DNA of 64,000 bases, from the NCBI GenBank assembly GCA_965208025.1, contig OZ242302.1, positions 2,356,001-2,420,000 on the forward strand, in the 5' to 3' direction. Source of the DNA: Bin80 sp965208025. GTDB taxonomy: Bacteria; Bacteroidota; Rhodothermia; Rhodothermales; Bin80. The notes under the pieces were generated by a model. It was not told where the DNA came from. It saw nothing but the letters and a program-made list of their open reading frames with translations, and searched no databases. Both the position numbers and the translations under genes were made by a program. Position 1 is the stretch's first letter, and each line of letters begins with the position of its first letter. Below are positions 8,748 through 17,520 of the stretch, piece after piece.

Positions 8748-9251
8748 CTACCAGTTGGATGTGGCTGCGGTGAAAAGGTCATCAGCAATGTTTTCCAGAG
8801 CTGCCAGGGCGGAATTCTCCTCCGCTTCCAGTCCACCCTCCAAGGCATCATAATCATCAAATCCGCTGAATCTCCGCTCCAACACATCGTCATCTACCTG
8901 ATTGATATATTGCGCAGTTACAGAAATGGTTACTCGGTTAAACTGGGCACGTTCTTGACCAGTGACAGATGTGGGGGCGTTCCCATACCGAATGATCTGA
9001 GCAGTCAGTAACAGATCCGCCTCGTCTTCATCCTCAACCAGGGTCAGTCGCGTTTGCTGAACAAACCGTTCAATCAAAAGCTCTGTGAGAGATTCATCCA
9101 AAAGCGTAAGTGGGCTAACACTTTGATCTTCGGCGAGAGGGATCGCAATAGAACTCAGGTGAGAAGGTATACTTGCGCCACTGAAGCTGTAATAAGAGCA
9201 ACCCTGCAAAAATAGTGCACTGATCACCAAAAGGTTAGTCCAACTCTTCAT
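8748..9251 (-). CDS. lptE: LptE-like outer-membrane LPS assembly lipoprotein
   Basis: A 167-residue lipoprotein: the signal peptide M-K-S-W-T-N-L-L-V-I-S-A-L-F-L ends in the lipobox L-Q-G-C at residues 15-18. The mature part starts Y-Y-S-F-S-G-A-S-I-P and carries I-A-I-P-L, then E-S-L-T-E-L-L-I-E-R-F and A-D-L-L-L-T-A-Q-I, the usual pattern of the LptE family of Bacteroidota-type genomes. LptE plugs the LptD barrel and helps insert lipopolysaccharide in the outer leaflet. Its start overlaps the end of the sigma54-activator gene by 17 bases, a common arrangement in this lineage. Confidence 0.85.
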   Translation of the reverse strand: MKSWTNLLVISALFLQGCSYYSFSGASIPSHLSSIAIPLAEDQSVSPLTLLDESLTELLIERFVQQTRLTLVEDEDEADLLLTAQIIRYGNAPTSVTGQERAQFNRVTISVTAQYINQVDDDVLERRFSGFDDYDALEGGLEAEENSALAALENIADDLFTAATSNW

Positions 9252-10500
9252 TCAGATTCTTCAGCTTACGGTAAAGTGTCCGAGGGCTGATGCCAAGTGC
9301 GTCTGCCGATTCTTTACGGTTCCCATCAAAGCGCTCAATTGCTTTCAAAATTAACCTCCGTTCGGATTCTTCCAGAGTTGGGAGATCTTCCTCTTCTAAT
9401 TCCACATGATCGTCCTCTTCCTGAGTCTCTTCAACCTCATATGTCACCCCATCCAGATTCTTTTCTTGATCTGGACTTGGGAGCATGGGAATCGGGGGCG
9501 GGGAAGGATCAACCTGCAACTCTCCGGGATAAGCAGGTTCCGGCTTCGGTTCTGGATACCGTTCACGGAATGCTCTTCCGAGGTCTTTACGCAAGTCCTG
9601 CACCTCTTGGCGAATTTCCAGGAGTGCCCGATACACAACCGTCAACTCATGAGAGGAGTCTCGGCCTTGCTGCTCATCCGATTGGATTCGCATCAGAGAC
9701 GTAGATGGATTGCTTGCAGAAATACCTCGCAGAAAAGGTCGGATATCTTCTACATCTACACTAGGTCCCCGGTGCAGTACAACGACCTGATCTGCCACAT
9801 TGCGGAGCTCACGCACGTTTCCAGGCCATGGATAGGCTTCAAGTAGTTGATAGGCTTCATCAGTCAATATTCTCCTGGGAGACTGATACTTCTGGGCGGA
9901 GTTGTACAAGAATGCATCAAAGATGGGTCGGATGTCTTCTTTTCGTTCTCGGAGGGGCGGGATGTGGATGATCACCGTACTTAACCGATAATATAGATCT
10001 TCCCTGAATCTTCCTGCACTCACCTCACTCCCTAAATTCTTGTTCGTCGCGGCAACGACGCGCGCGTCGGTCCTCTGAATGATCGTTGACCCCACGCGAT
10101 TAAATGTACCTGACTCCAACACGCGGAGCAGTCGAACCTGGGTAGATTGTGGCATTTCTCCGATTTCATCGAGGAAAATGGTTCCGCCATCGGCCTCCTC
10201 AAACAAACCTCGGCGGCGCTCGGTCGCTCCAGTATACGCACCTTTCTCCGCGCCAAAAAGCTCGGACTCAATCAGTCCCTCTGGGATCGCACCCGTATTG
10301 ATCACCTTGAGTGCTTTGTGCCGACGTAAGGACAATTCGTGAAGAGCCTGTGCGATTAACTCTTTGCCAACTCCACTCTCGCCCTCAATCAGTACCGAGA
10401 TATCCGTACGTGAAACTTGCCTGACCCTATCAATCACATGGTGAATTCCAGCAGATTCACCTATGATTCCAAATCGGTCTTGTACAGTTTGTCGATCCAT
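9235..10500 (-). CDS. Sigma54-dependent transcriptional activator without receiver domain
   Basis: This 421-residue bacterial enhancer-binding protein begins directly with the AAA+ domain. Walker A is G-E-S-G-V-G-K-E (about residues 39-46), the sigma54-contacting loop reads G-A-Y-T-G-A, Walker B is G-G-T-I-F-L-D-E-I-G-E, and the R-F-R-E-D-L-Y-Y-R-L and W-P-G-N-V-R-E-L-R-N motifs follow. A long acidic linker (about 300-380) leads to a Fis-type helix-turn-helix (A-D-A-L-G-I-S-P-R-T-L-Y-R-K-L). There is no N-terminal REC or PAS domain, so control is probably by expression or a partner. It lies between miaB and lptE, as in many Bacteroidota and Rhodothermota genomes, and may tune envelope genes. 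Confidence 0.93.
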   Translation of the reverse strand: MDRQTVQDRFGIIGESAGIHHVIDRVRQVSRTDISVLIEGESGVGKELIAQALHELSLRRHKALKVINTGAIPEGLIESELFGAEKGAYTGATERRRGLFEEADGGTIFLDEIGEMPQSTQVRLLRVLESGTFNRVGSTIIQRTDARVVAATNKNLGSEVSAGRFREDLYYRLSTVIIHIPPLRERKEDIRPIFDAFLYNSAQKYQSPRRILTDEAYQLLEAYPWPGNVRELRNVADQVVVLHRGPSVDVEDIRPFLRGISASNPSTSLMRIQSDEQQGRDSSHELTVVYRALLEIRQEVQDLRKDLGRAFRERYPEPKPEPAYPGELQVDPSPPPIPMLPSPDQEKNLDGVTYEVEETQEEDDHVELEEEDLPTLEESERRLILKAIERFDGNRKESADALGISPRTLYRKLKNLNEELD

Positions 10501-10524
10501 GAGGAATGGACATGTAAAGTCAAC

Positions 10525-11913
10525 TCAGCCAGGCAGAATTTCACCAAAGAGTGTCGCTGAGGTGCATCCTGTGATTTTCACCCGCGCATATATCCCGGCT
10601 TGAAGCGTCCCGCGATCAAAAATGACCATTTTGTTCGTATCCGTTCGACCACAGAATTGCAATGAACTCCGCTTACTGGGGCCTTCAACCAGTACGGTAT
10701 GAACGCGGTCAATCTCCTGTTCGTTCTTTTGACGGGAGATGGAGTTCTGGAGCGTGATGATTTGGCTCAGCCGCCTTTTTTTTGTCTCTTCGGGCACATC
10801 ATCTATATACTTTCGCGCAGCATAGGTATCAGGACGTTCAGAGTACATGAACATAAAGGCGTGGTCATACCGTATCTCTTCCATCAGCGAAAGTGTATCC
10901 TGATGTTCTGCTTCCGTTTCTCCGCAGAACCCTGTAATTATATCCGTTGAAAGAGAGACCTCTGGACAGATCTGGCGTGCCCGATTGATGAGCGCACGGT
11001 AATCATCGGCTGAGTAGTCCCTGCGCATGCGTTGTAGAACCTCGGAATTGCCGTGTTGTACAGGTAGATGGATAAAATTGCATACATTTGCACGCTCTTT
11101 GTGCACCTCCAATAGTGCTTCAGAGCAGTCTTTCGGGTGACTGGTGGAATACCGGATTCGCAACTCTGGAGACAGTAAGCTAACCCTGTAGACTAGCGTC
11201 GCAAAATCCACTGGTCCATCGCAATACGAGTTGACGTTTTGCCCCAGTAGCGTAACTTCGCGGTATCCTGCCTCCACAAGTTCTTGACATTCTTGAATGA
11301 CCGTAGCTGCACTTCGGCTACGCTCACGGCCTCGCGTAAAGGGAACCACACAAAATGCACACATATTATCGCACCCTCGCATGATGGACACAAACGCACT
11401 CACCCCATTCGAGTCATATCGGACTGGTGCTATATCCGCATAAGTTTCTTCGCGGGACAGCTGGACATTCACCGCACTTTGTCCTGTTTCCTCCACTTGG
11501 CGAAGCAGATTCGGAAGATCGCGATAGGCATCCGGGCCGATCACAACATCCACTAGACGCTCCTGTTCAAGAAGCTTATGGCGAAGTCGCTCCGCCATGC
11601 AGCCCAACACCCCGATCTTTAGTCCCGGGTTATGCTTACGTTTTCGTGCACGAAAAAAACCAAGCCGCCTTCGAACTTTTTGCTCTGCATTTTCGCGGAT
11701 TGCGCAGGTGTTCAACAAAACAATATCAGCCACGAGGGGATCATGAGTCAGTCCATACCCGGCATTCCGGAGTACCGAGGCAACGATCTCGGAATCTGAT
11801 ACATTCATCTGGCATCCATACGTCTCAAGGTACACGGATGCAAGACCCTCAGATTCGATTTGGGGCATTTTTACTGAATCCAAGTCTTCAAGAATGGGAA
11901 GAATTTGTTGCAC
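10525..11913 (-). CDS. miaB: tRNA-2-methylthio-N6-dimethylallyladenosine synthase
   Basis: MiaB is a radical-SAM enzyme that adds a methylthio group to i6A37 of tRNAs reading codons that begin with U. The 462-residue product shows the three-part family layout: N-terminal UPF0004 domain with E-T-Y-G-C-Q-M-N-V-S-D-S-E and conserved cysteines (N-T-C-A-I-R-E-N-A, G-C-M-A-E-R), the radical-SAM cluster C-D-N-M-C-A-F-C followed by V-P-F-T-R-G-R-E-R-S-R, and a C-terminal TRAM domain. The frame begins with GTG at 11913; an ATG at 11868 is an alternative start. It is the first gene of the leftward operon running to anmK. Confidence 0.95.
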   Translation of the reverse strand: MQQILPILEDLDSVKMPQIESEGLASVYLETYGCQMNVSDSEIVASVLRNAGYGLTHDPLVADIVLLNTCAIRENAEQKVRRRLGFFRARKRKHNPGLKIGVLGCMAERLRHKLLEQERLVDVVIGPDAYRDLPNLLRQVEETGQSAVNVQLSREETYADIAPVRYDSNGVSAFVSIMRGCDNMCAFCVVPFTRGRERSRSAATVIQECQELVEAGYREVTLLGQNVNSYCDGPVDFATLVYRVSLLSPELRIRYSTSHPKDCSEALLEVHKERANVCNFIHLPVQHGNSEVLQRMRRDYSADDYRALINRARQICPEVSLSTDIITGFCGETEAEHQDTLSLMEEIRYDHAFMFMYSERPDTYAARKYIDDVPEETKKRRLSQIITLQNSISRQKNEQEIDRVHTVLVEGPSKRSSLQFCGRTDTNKMVIFDRGTLQAGIYARVKITGCTSATLFGEILPG

Positions 11914-12042
11914 GATTGTATCCCGACAGGTTTGATTAAGCGAACCCTTTGTAACGCATCAATACTCAAATTTGTTTGATGAGTCCCTTGCATACAAGAT
12001 CAAATACGCTTACATTTGGGGTTTCAATCACCAAGTTTCCTC

Positions 12043-12720
12043 ATGAAATCAGTTTTCCTCCTAACCGTCCTGTTTCTTTTACTTCCACTCACTCTGATGG
12101 CCCAGCCTGATCCTGCTACCCCAGACGGTGAGGATCTCATGACGCCGGAGTCTTGGAAGGTGCGTCTTGACCGTCCGAACCCCGATATTCAAATTGGTGC
12201 AACTGCGGACTCCGTTGATATTTATTTCGTCAATATGGTACCTGGATGGCACATCACAACCGGACCAGCAGCAATCTTCTATCACCCAGACCAGACCGCC
12301 GAGACAAACTACACCTTGGAGTCCACCATCCACTTGTTTGACCCTGGCGAACGTCGTGAGGCTTATGGGGTATTCATGGGTGGTCAAAATCTGGACACTG
12401 ACGAGATTGCCTATGACTACTTTCTTCTCCGAAATTCTGGAGAGTTTCTGATTAAGCGTCGGACTGGATCAGAGACATCAATCCTCAATGAATGGACTAC
12501 ACATGAAGCCATCAATGTATTTGACACTGATTCGGAAAGTTCCGTTGAGAACCATTTGCAGGTTGATGTTCGCGAGGAGACTGTCTCATTTTCTGTGAAT
12601 GGAGCCGAAGTGGCCCGTGTCCCGAGCGATCAAGTCATGACGGACGGCATCGCTGGCCTGCGAATCAATCACGCACTCAATGTGCATGTGAGCGACTTGA
12701 ACGTGAGGCACCACGAGTAG
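12043..12720 (+). CDS. Secreted beta-sandwich protein of unknown function
   Basis: A 225-residue exported protein. The signal peptide M-K-S-V-F-L-L-T-V-L-F-L-L-L-P-L (cleavage after L-M-A-Q) favours the ATG at 12043 over an upstream in-frame codon at 12016. The mature part reads like a concanavalin-type sandwich (W-K-V-R-L-D-R-P, V-P-G-W-H-I-T-T-G-P, Y-G-V-F-M-G-G-Q, G-I-A-G-L-R-I-N-H), similar in pattern to DUF1080-like domains that occur in sugar-related periplasmic proteins. No catalytic residues can be assigned. It stands alone, divergent from miaB and convergent with the DUF1828 gene. Confidence 0.75.
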   Translation: MKSVFLLTVLFLLLPLTLMAQPDPATPDGEDLMTPESWKVRLDRPNPDIQIGATADSVDIYFVNMVPGWHITTGPAAIFYHPDQTAETNYTLESTIHLFDPGERREAYGVFMGGQNLDTDEIAYDYFLLRNSGEFLIKRRTGSETSILNEWTTHEAINVFDTDSESSVENHLQVDVREETVSFSVNGAEVARVPSDQVMTDGIAGLRINHALNVHVSDLNVRHHE

Positions 12721-12867
12721 TCAATAAGCATCTTAACGGACGAGCATAACGCAAAGACTGCCATAGGGCAGTGGCACAAGAATTTGGCAGTCCAATCAAT
12801 TGGGCTTATTTGGGAAGATGTATACGCTCCCATATTTATCTGGTACTCAGATATTCTTACGATGAAG

Positions 12868-13680
12868 TTACGCTTCAATCCTCTTTGTTAGCAAAGTGGA
12901 AGCCATGATCTGTTGCAACCCCTTACTTATTCCAGAAGAAGCCACTACCGCATGAATATCAAAACTCCTCATGATTGCGAGTGGAGTCTCCAAGCTTTCT
13001 TCGTCATCATCTTTAATCAGCGCAGAGCACTTCATTTGACCGTCAGATTGTTTTTTTTGTACATCAAGAAAAGAGAGAACGAAAGCGTCCGCTCTCTGCT
13101 TATCTATTGATCCAAAACACTGTATAACCGTGGGAATCTTTTCAGACTTCACCATAAAGTGAAATTTCCTTGGTACACCTGAACCCCCTTGAAACTTTGG
13201 ATTAGACTTGACTTCCCAATCAAAAGAAGCAAGTTCATGATCCACCTGTTTTCGGAAAGCAGACTGAATTGTAGATCTACCTGATCCACTCATATAGCCC
13301 ACATCATTGATAGCAAGAATTGCCTGAATCAAATTATGCGTAGCAAGAGGGAAGTCCTGAATAGAACCCTCAGTATTCAGTGATCTATCCTGTTCATTCA
13401 TTTTAATGCTAAACCCATTCAGAATTTCTTGAATGATCGGAGTCCATCTCCTGGTGGTATTGGAGTACTCTGATAAGCCAAACTCTTCCATGGTTTCTCC
13501 TCCATCTGTAACTAGAATTCTGCTTGGCTTGATCATTTTTGCGTATACTTGGACGAAGTCATTAAAACGGTTGAGGTATGGCGTGGTGATCTCGTAGGTC
13601 CCGCCAAGATCGCGAACTGATGTCTGTCCTTGAACCCAATCCCAATAACGACTCAGCAAAGATTCAATCATGTTTGTCAT
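12868..13680 (-). CDS. DUF1828-DUF1829 protein, second gene of a two-gene accessory module
   Basis: This 270-residue cytoplasmic protein has an N-terminal DUF1828 pattern (T-Y-E-I-T-T-P-Y-L-N-R-F-N-D, then I-L-V-T-D-G-G-E-T, about residues 28-62) and a C-terminal DUF1829 pattern (G-V-P-R-K-F-H-F-M-V-K-S, about 170-180). Proteins of this pair of domains have no proven function; they occur in mobile and defence-type settings next to DUF6978-type proteins. Exactly that partner lies upstream here: its TGA overlaps this ATG (ATGA at 13677-13680). The tight coupling suggests the two products work together, possibly as a toxin-antitoxin or phage-response pair; this is inference. Confidence 0.75.
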   Translation of the reverse strand: MTNMIESLLSRYWDWVQGQTSVRDLGGTYEITTPYLNRFNDFVQVYAKMIKPSRILVTDGGETMEEFGLSEYSNTTRRWTPIIQEILNGFSIKMNEQDRSLNTEGSIQDFPLATHNLIQAILAINDVGYMSGSGRSTIQSAFRKQVDHELASFDWEVKSNPKFQGGSGVPRKFHFMVKSEKIPTVIQCFGSIDKQRADAFVLSFLDVQKKQSDGQMKCSALIKDDDEESLETPLAIMRSFDIHAVVASSGISKGLQQIMASTLLTKRIEA

Positions 13681-14133
13681 GGAAAAATCCCTCCGCTGAA
13701 TAAAGGAATTTCAACGATGTTGCAGTATTTCATAAAATCAAACAATGTTGTTTTAGGATTGCCGATATCACTAAATTTGTCGGTTGGTACATTGAATGCC
13801 CACTTTGCACCGAATCCTTGTCGATAAATATCGACATGATCAGGCCCAATTATTGTTCCATCTGGATTCCTATACCCTGTACCACCAATATCCAGCCTAA
13901 TGAGAACGATAGATCCCGTCCTATTCTGGTATTTTTTTCTTACTCAAATTATATCTAGAACTTGAAATGTCAAGAAAAAATGACTCAGTCCCGTCCACAG
14001 ATTTCAAGGGGATCTTGACTTTTCCTCCCCAAGATGGATAATCCCAGACCCTATCGTCAATTTTGCATTTGTGAATTGCGATAAGTGAATCTGCTTTTTC
14101 TTGTGATAGATCCCCCATGGTGTGAGTTAACAC
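13677..14133 (-). pseudogene. DUF6978-like gene with one frameshift in a 7-base homopolymer
   Basis: From an ATG near 14133 the frame runs M-L-T-H-T-M-G-D-L-S-Q-E-K-A-D-S-L-I, then F-F-L-D-I-S-S-S-R-Y-N-L-S-K-K-K and hits a stop at 13921. In the next frame the protein continues Y-Q-N-R-T-G-S-I-V-L-I-R-L-D-I-G-G and R-N-P-D-G-T-I-I-G-P-D-H-V-D-I-Y-R to a TGA at 13677. The pieces join perfectly if the run of seven T (13932-13938, plus strand) is one base shorter. Together they match the compact DUF6978-type family usually encoded just before DUF1828 proteins. This is a pseudogene, a slippage variant, or a base-call error. Confidence 0.75.
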
Positions 14134-14405
14134 GGAGCGTGGGAATTATGATTAATTTATATGGTTCTCATCCTACACAAATTGTGATAAAACCAATTCT
14201 GCATTTGATCCACTTTACGGCTTCTTATTTTGATTTCAACGCCTAATTACACAATGGACGCCATGAACATGAAAATCACTAAATTAGCATTTTTAACATA
14301 CAACCAAAAAACTCTACTTATATTAGTACGTCATGAATAATAAAGATAAAACACCTAATCTGCAACTGCCCCCCTATGCAGTTCGCACGATAAGGAAGCA
14401 ACTTT

Positions 14406-16520
14406 TTGCCCCCCCCTATTTTTTGCTTAGTGGTTGCTCTTTTTTTTTCGTATCCAAGTAATGCTCAAACCGAGTTACCTCCTCCAACATTTAGTCACTC
14501 GGGAGCGATTCTTGAAGAGATGTTCTCATTACAACTATCTCACGAAACTCCCGAAGCTGTCCTTTACTATACTCTTGACAATTCTGATCCCTCAGCGGAA
14601 AATGGGATACCTTACACTCTACCCCTCACGATAGACGAAACCACCGTGATACGCGCAGTTGCGTTCATGGAGGGCGCTCTGCCGTCCGAAACCGTTACCC
14701 GTACCTATATTTTCCCAGCGGACATTATCCGCCAATCCCCGGAAAATATGATTTCTAAGGGATGGCCATTGGACTGGGGTGGTCATGAAGTCGACATGGG
14801 AATGGATCCGAAAATTGTCAGTGGGCAGGAAGAACAATTGATCGCATCACTCAATTCCATTCCCTCATTATCTCTTGTTCTTCCATTTGACTCTCTTTTT
14901 AGCGAAGAGCGTGGACTCTTTCCAAATGCAGATCAAAAAGGCAGAGATTGGGAGCGTCCTGTTTCTCTGGAGCTGATTTATCCACCAAGGTTTTTCAATG
15001 AAATCGGCCATGACTCGCTGCATGGTAGCCCCGATGGTTTTGCTGTCAATGCGGGAGTACGTATCCGAGGGGGCTGGAGCAGTCGTCTGACCAACAACCC
15101 CAAACATGCATTCCGACTTTATTTCCGAGGATCCTATGGAACGAAAAATCTTTATTATAGCCTCTTTGGAGATGAGGGCGTTGATGAATTTGACAAGTTT
15201 GACCTGCGCACTGCCCAAAGCAATTCTTGGTCTCTTCAGGGATCTGCTCATCATACCTTTCTCCGGGATGTGTTTTCCAGAGACACACAGCGAGATATGG
15301 GGGCACCTTATACCCGAAGTCGCTACTATCATTTATACTTGAATGGACAATACTGGGGTGTATATCAGACGCAGGAGAGAGCAGATCAGTGGCACGGTGA
15401 ATTCTATATCGGTGGGGATAAGGACAATTATGATGTCGTGAAGCACGATAATGGATTCATAGAGTTCTCCGAGGGTAAGAAAAAATCATGGCGTCTTCTC
15501 TACGATGAAGTGAATCACCTTGCACAGTTGGTTGACGAGAACGAGCGGGACGCTTTGTATATGAAGTTGCAGGGGCTAAACCCAGATGGATCACGCAGTG
15601 ATGATTTCCCGATCCTCCTGGATGTGGACAACCTCATTAAATATATGCTGATCATTTTCTGGACGGCAAACACGGACACTCCCATCATTGTCTCAAATCT
15701 AGCTACGAATAACTGGATCGGCATGCGAGACCGTAAAGGGGATCAAGGATTTTCCTTCTTTATTCATGACGCAGAATTCAGTCTATTTCCTGGACCAGGA
15801 TCCGAATCAAAGCCACATGATCGAACCGGCCCCTTTGCTGTCGGAGACGAATTTGATCGTAGTAATCCACAATGGATTCATCAACAGTTGATGGGGTCTG
15901 AACAGTATCGGCTTCGCTTTGGCCAGCTTGCTCACGAAAGTTTCTATGGATCAGGGGCCTTGAGTGACTCATCTGTGTTCGCTCGGTGGAATGCCCGTGA
16001 GAATGAAGTTCGTCCGACGGTCATTGCTGAGTCAGCTCGGTGGGGGGATTACATGAGTGATCCTGCCAAAACTCCAGAGGATTGGAATTGGGCGGTCAAT
16101 TATGTCCGCGAACAATTTCTTTCTTCCAGAACTCCAATCGTTGTTCAGCAACTTCGGCAGGCCAAACGCTGGAAATTTGGACATCCTGGAGATCCCTTGG
16201 TTGATGCACCACTGTACCGAAAGATTATGACTTCCCTCATCTCTGATGATCAAGCATCTGAGACATCATTACAACAAAATTATCCTAATCCCTTCAATCC
16301 CACCACAGAGATCTCCTTTTCGCTTGAAAAACAACAGCAAATTAGTCTGACGGTCTATGATCTATTAGGACGAAAAGTGAACTTGCTTATTGATGAGATC
16401 TTGCCTTCTGGAATCCATAAAGTCATATTTGACGCGCAAACCCTCGGTAGTGGGACCTATTTCTATACCCTACGAACTGGAAACCAGATTTTTACGAAAC
16501 AGATGATGCTACTCAAATAA
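14406..16520 (+). CDS. CotH-kinase-family surface protein with type IX sorting domain
   Basis: The product has a signal peptide (I-F-C-L-V-V-A-L-F-F-S-Y-P-S-N-A-Q), a chitobiase-like beta domain (V-L-Y-Y-T-L-D-N-S-D-P-S, about residues 50-105), a CotH kinase domain (F-R-L-Y-F-R, Y-L-N-G-Q-Y-W-G-V-Y-Q-T-Q-E-R, G-G-D-K-D-N-Y-D) and a C-terminal Por/T9SS sorting domain beginning N-Y-P-N-P-F-N-P-T-T-E-I. CotH kinases of spore coats phosphorylate proteins; bacterial surface versions are less studied. The frame as given can only start at TTG 14406. An ATG at 14333 lies upstream in another frame and would join if the C-run at 14409-14416 were 7 bases, giving a normal n-region (R-T-I-R-K-Q). See the C-tract entry. 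Confidence 0.85.
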   Translation: MPPPIFCLVVALFFSYPSNAQTELPPPTFSHSGAILEEMFSLQLSHETPEAVLYYTLDNSDPSAENGIPYTLPLTIDETTVIRAVAFMEGALPSETVTRTYIFPADIIRQSPENMISKGWPLDWGGHEVDMGMDPKIVSGQEEQLIASLNSIPSLSLVLPFDSLFSEERGLFPNADQKGRDWERPVSLELIYPPRFFNEIGHDSLHGSPDGFAVNAGVRIRGGWSSRLTNNPKHAFRLYFRGSYGTKNLYYSLFGDEGVDEFDKFDLRTAQSNSWSLQGSAHHTFLRDVFSRDTQRDMGAPYTRSRYYHLYLNGQYWGVYQTQERADQWHGEFYIGGDKDNYDVVKHDNGFIEFSEGKKKSWRLLYDEVNHLAQLVDENERDALYMKLQGLNPDGSRSDDFPILLDVDNLIKYMLIIFWTANTDTPIIVSNLATNNWIGMRDRKGDQGFSFFIHDAEFSLFPGPGSESKPHDRTGPFAVGDEFDRSNPQWIHQQLMGSEQYRLRFGQLAHESFYGSGALSDSSVFARWNARENEVRPTVIAESARWGDYMSDPAKTPEDWNWAVNYVREQFLSSRTPIVVQQLRQAKRWKFGHPGDPLVDAPLYRKIMTSLISDDQASETSLQQNYPNPFNPTTEISFSLEKQQQISLTVYDLLGRKVNLLIDEILPSGIHKVIFDAQTLGSGTYFYTLRTGNQIFTKQMMLLK
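14409..14416 (+). repeat. Eight-C homopolymer in the 5' end of the CotH gene
   Basis: Eight consecutive C separate the likely ATG (14333) from the signal-peptide core. With 8 C the ATG frame terminates at codon 43; with 7 C it reads through into the 704-codon frame. Such tracts in surface-protein genes can act as slipped-strand on/off switches; a base-call error is the plain alternative. Confidence 0.6.
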
Positions 16521-16629
16521 AAGGTGATGGTGTCTTGCGTCAATTATGACTGATGGCTTAGGGGATTACGATGATCCACTCGAAATTGTGGATAGATCGT
16601 CAACGGGGTAAGTAGAATCCGTGTGTAGC

Positions 16630-17267
16630 GTCAAGTCGCCGAGGGGAATTTGACCCCTCGTCTCTCACAAAACCGGCGTGAGACTCTTAACTTACAGCTC
16701 TCTTCCGATGTAGCCGTTTGTAAGAACGGAGTTGCGTTCTGCTAGGAAGTCCTTTCTCACGGCCTGCTGTATGGGTCACTTCGGGCGCTCAACTTTCATT
16801 ACAAACGCTTCTTCACTACTACGAAGTGATCTGCCCCTGTGGGATGCGTTGGTACTCAGTGACTTGTGGGCACTGCCCGCTTGACATCATCCCGAGGGTT
16901 CCCACGTTCCAAAGGAGGGCACAAATCAAGTCCTGCCATTTATGCGCTGGAGGCTAATTGGCCAGTAAACAAGTTCCCGCCAGCCTCGTCCCAAGATTAT
17001 TCCCCTACCTTGGTTTTGGCTCTTATCTAATTCTTTTTGACACATCCTCTATGATTCCTTTTCATTTGACTCTTTGATTCACGCCTGTCAGAGTTCTATC
17101 CCTACCTTTTCCCGCCGCGCTCACCACGACATCTGTAATGCCGCAGGTGCGTGTGGTTTCCAACCCCTGTACAGCGATTGTGGAGGACCTACCTCAAGCC
17201 CTCGAACTGTAACAATCTGCCTTCGGTGAAGTCATTGCCGACCCCCAAATTTAGTTACCTGTCACAC
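16630..17267 (-). mobile_element. Group II intron without an open reading frame
   Basis: On the minus strand the element begins GTGTGACAGG (17267-17258), the classical 5' boundary GUGYG of group II introns. About 560 nt of GC-rich, hairpin-rich sequence follows. Near the 3' end is a domain V-like hairpin (16700-16669) with GAGCUGU paired to CGGUUU; it keeps the AGC catalytic triad (16697-16699) and the distal C-A-C-G element. A strong GAGGGG/CCCCTC hairpin (16641-16659) stands at domain VI, and the element ends in AC. Total length about 638 nt, too short for a reverse transcriptase; none is encoded. ORF-less group II introns exist and move in trans with a maturase from a relative elsewhere. 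It sits in a 1-kb intergenic stretch between two surface-protein genes. The exact 3' end is my estimate. Confidence 0.6.
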
Positions 17268-17520
17268 GCAAGATAATTTAGCTTCTTGACAGGAGAAGAG
17301 GAAGTTGACATGCAATCACTCAAGTTCTCAATTGAGTTGTCTTGATTCTGTGTCATGAATCCACGAATGAAATGGATGACCCCGAACTCTAACTTCATCT
17401 GATTCGGACGACTTGAATTTGATTTAGGATTTATGTACGTTGAACTTTCTGTGGTTTTTTTGCTCAGTTTTTTCGTATTCTGGTTGAAACCATGCCCAGA
17501 CACACGAATCTATCGGAATC

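Noticed and set aside
8744..8893. Extended N-terminus of the GT2 glycosyltransferase
   Set aside because: It overlaps lptE almost completely and its residues do not look like GT2.
9297..9704. 135-codon plus-strand frame in the sigma54-activator gene
   Set aside because: Shadow of the clear AAA+/Fis gene on the minus strand.
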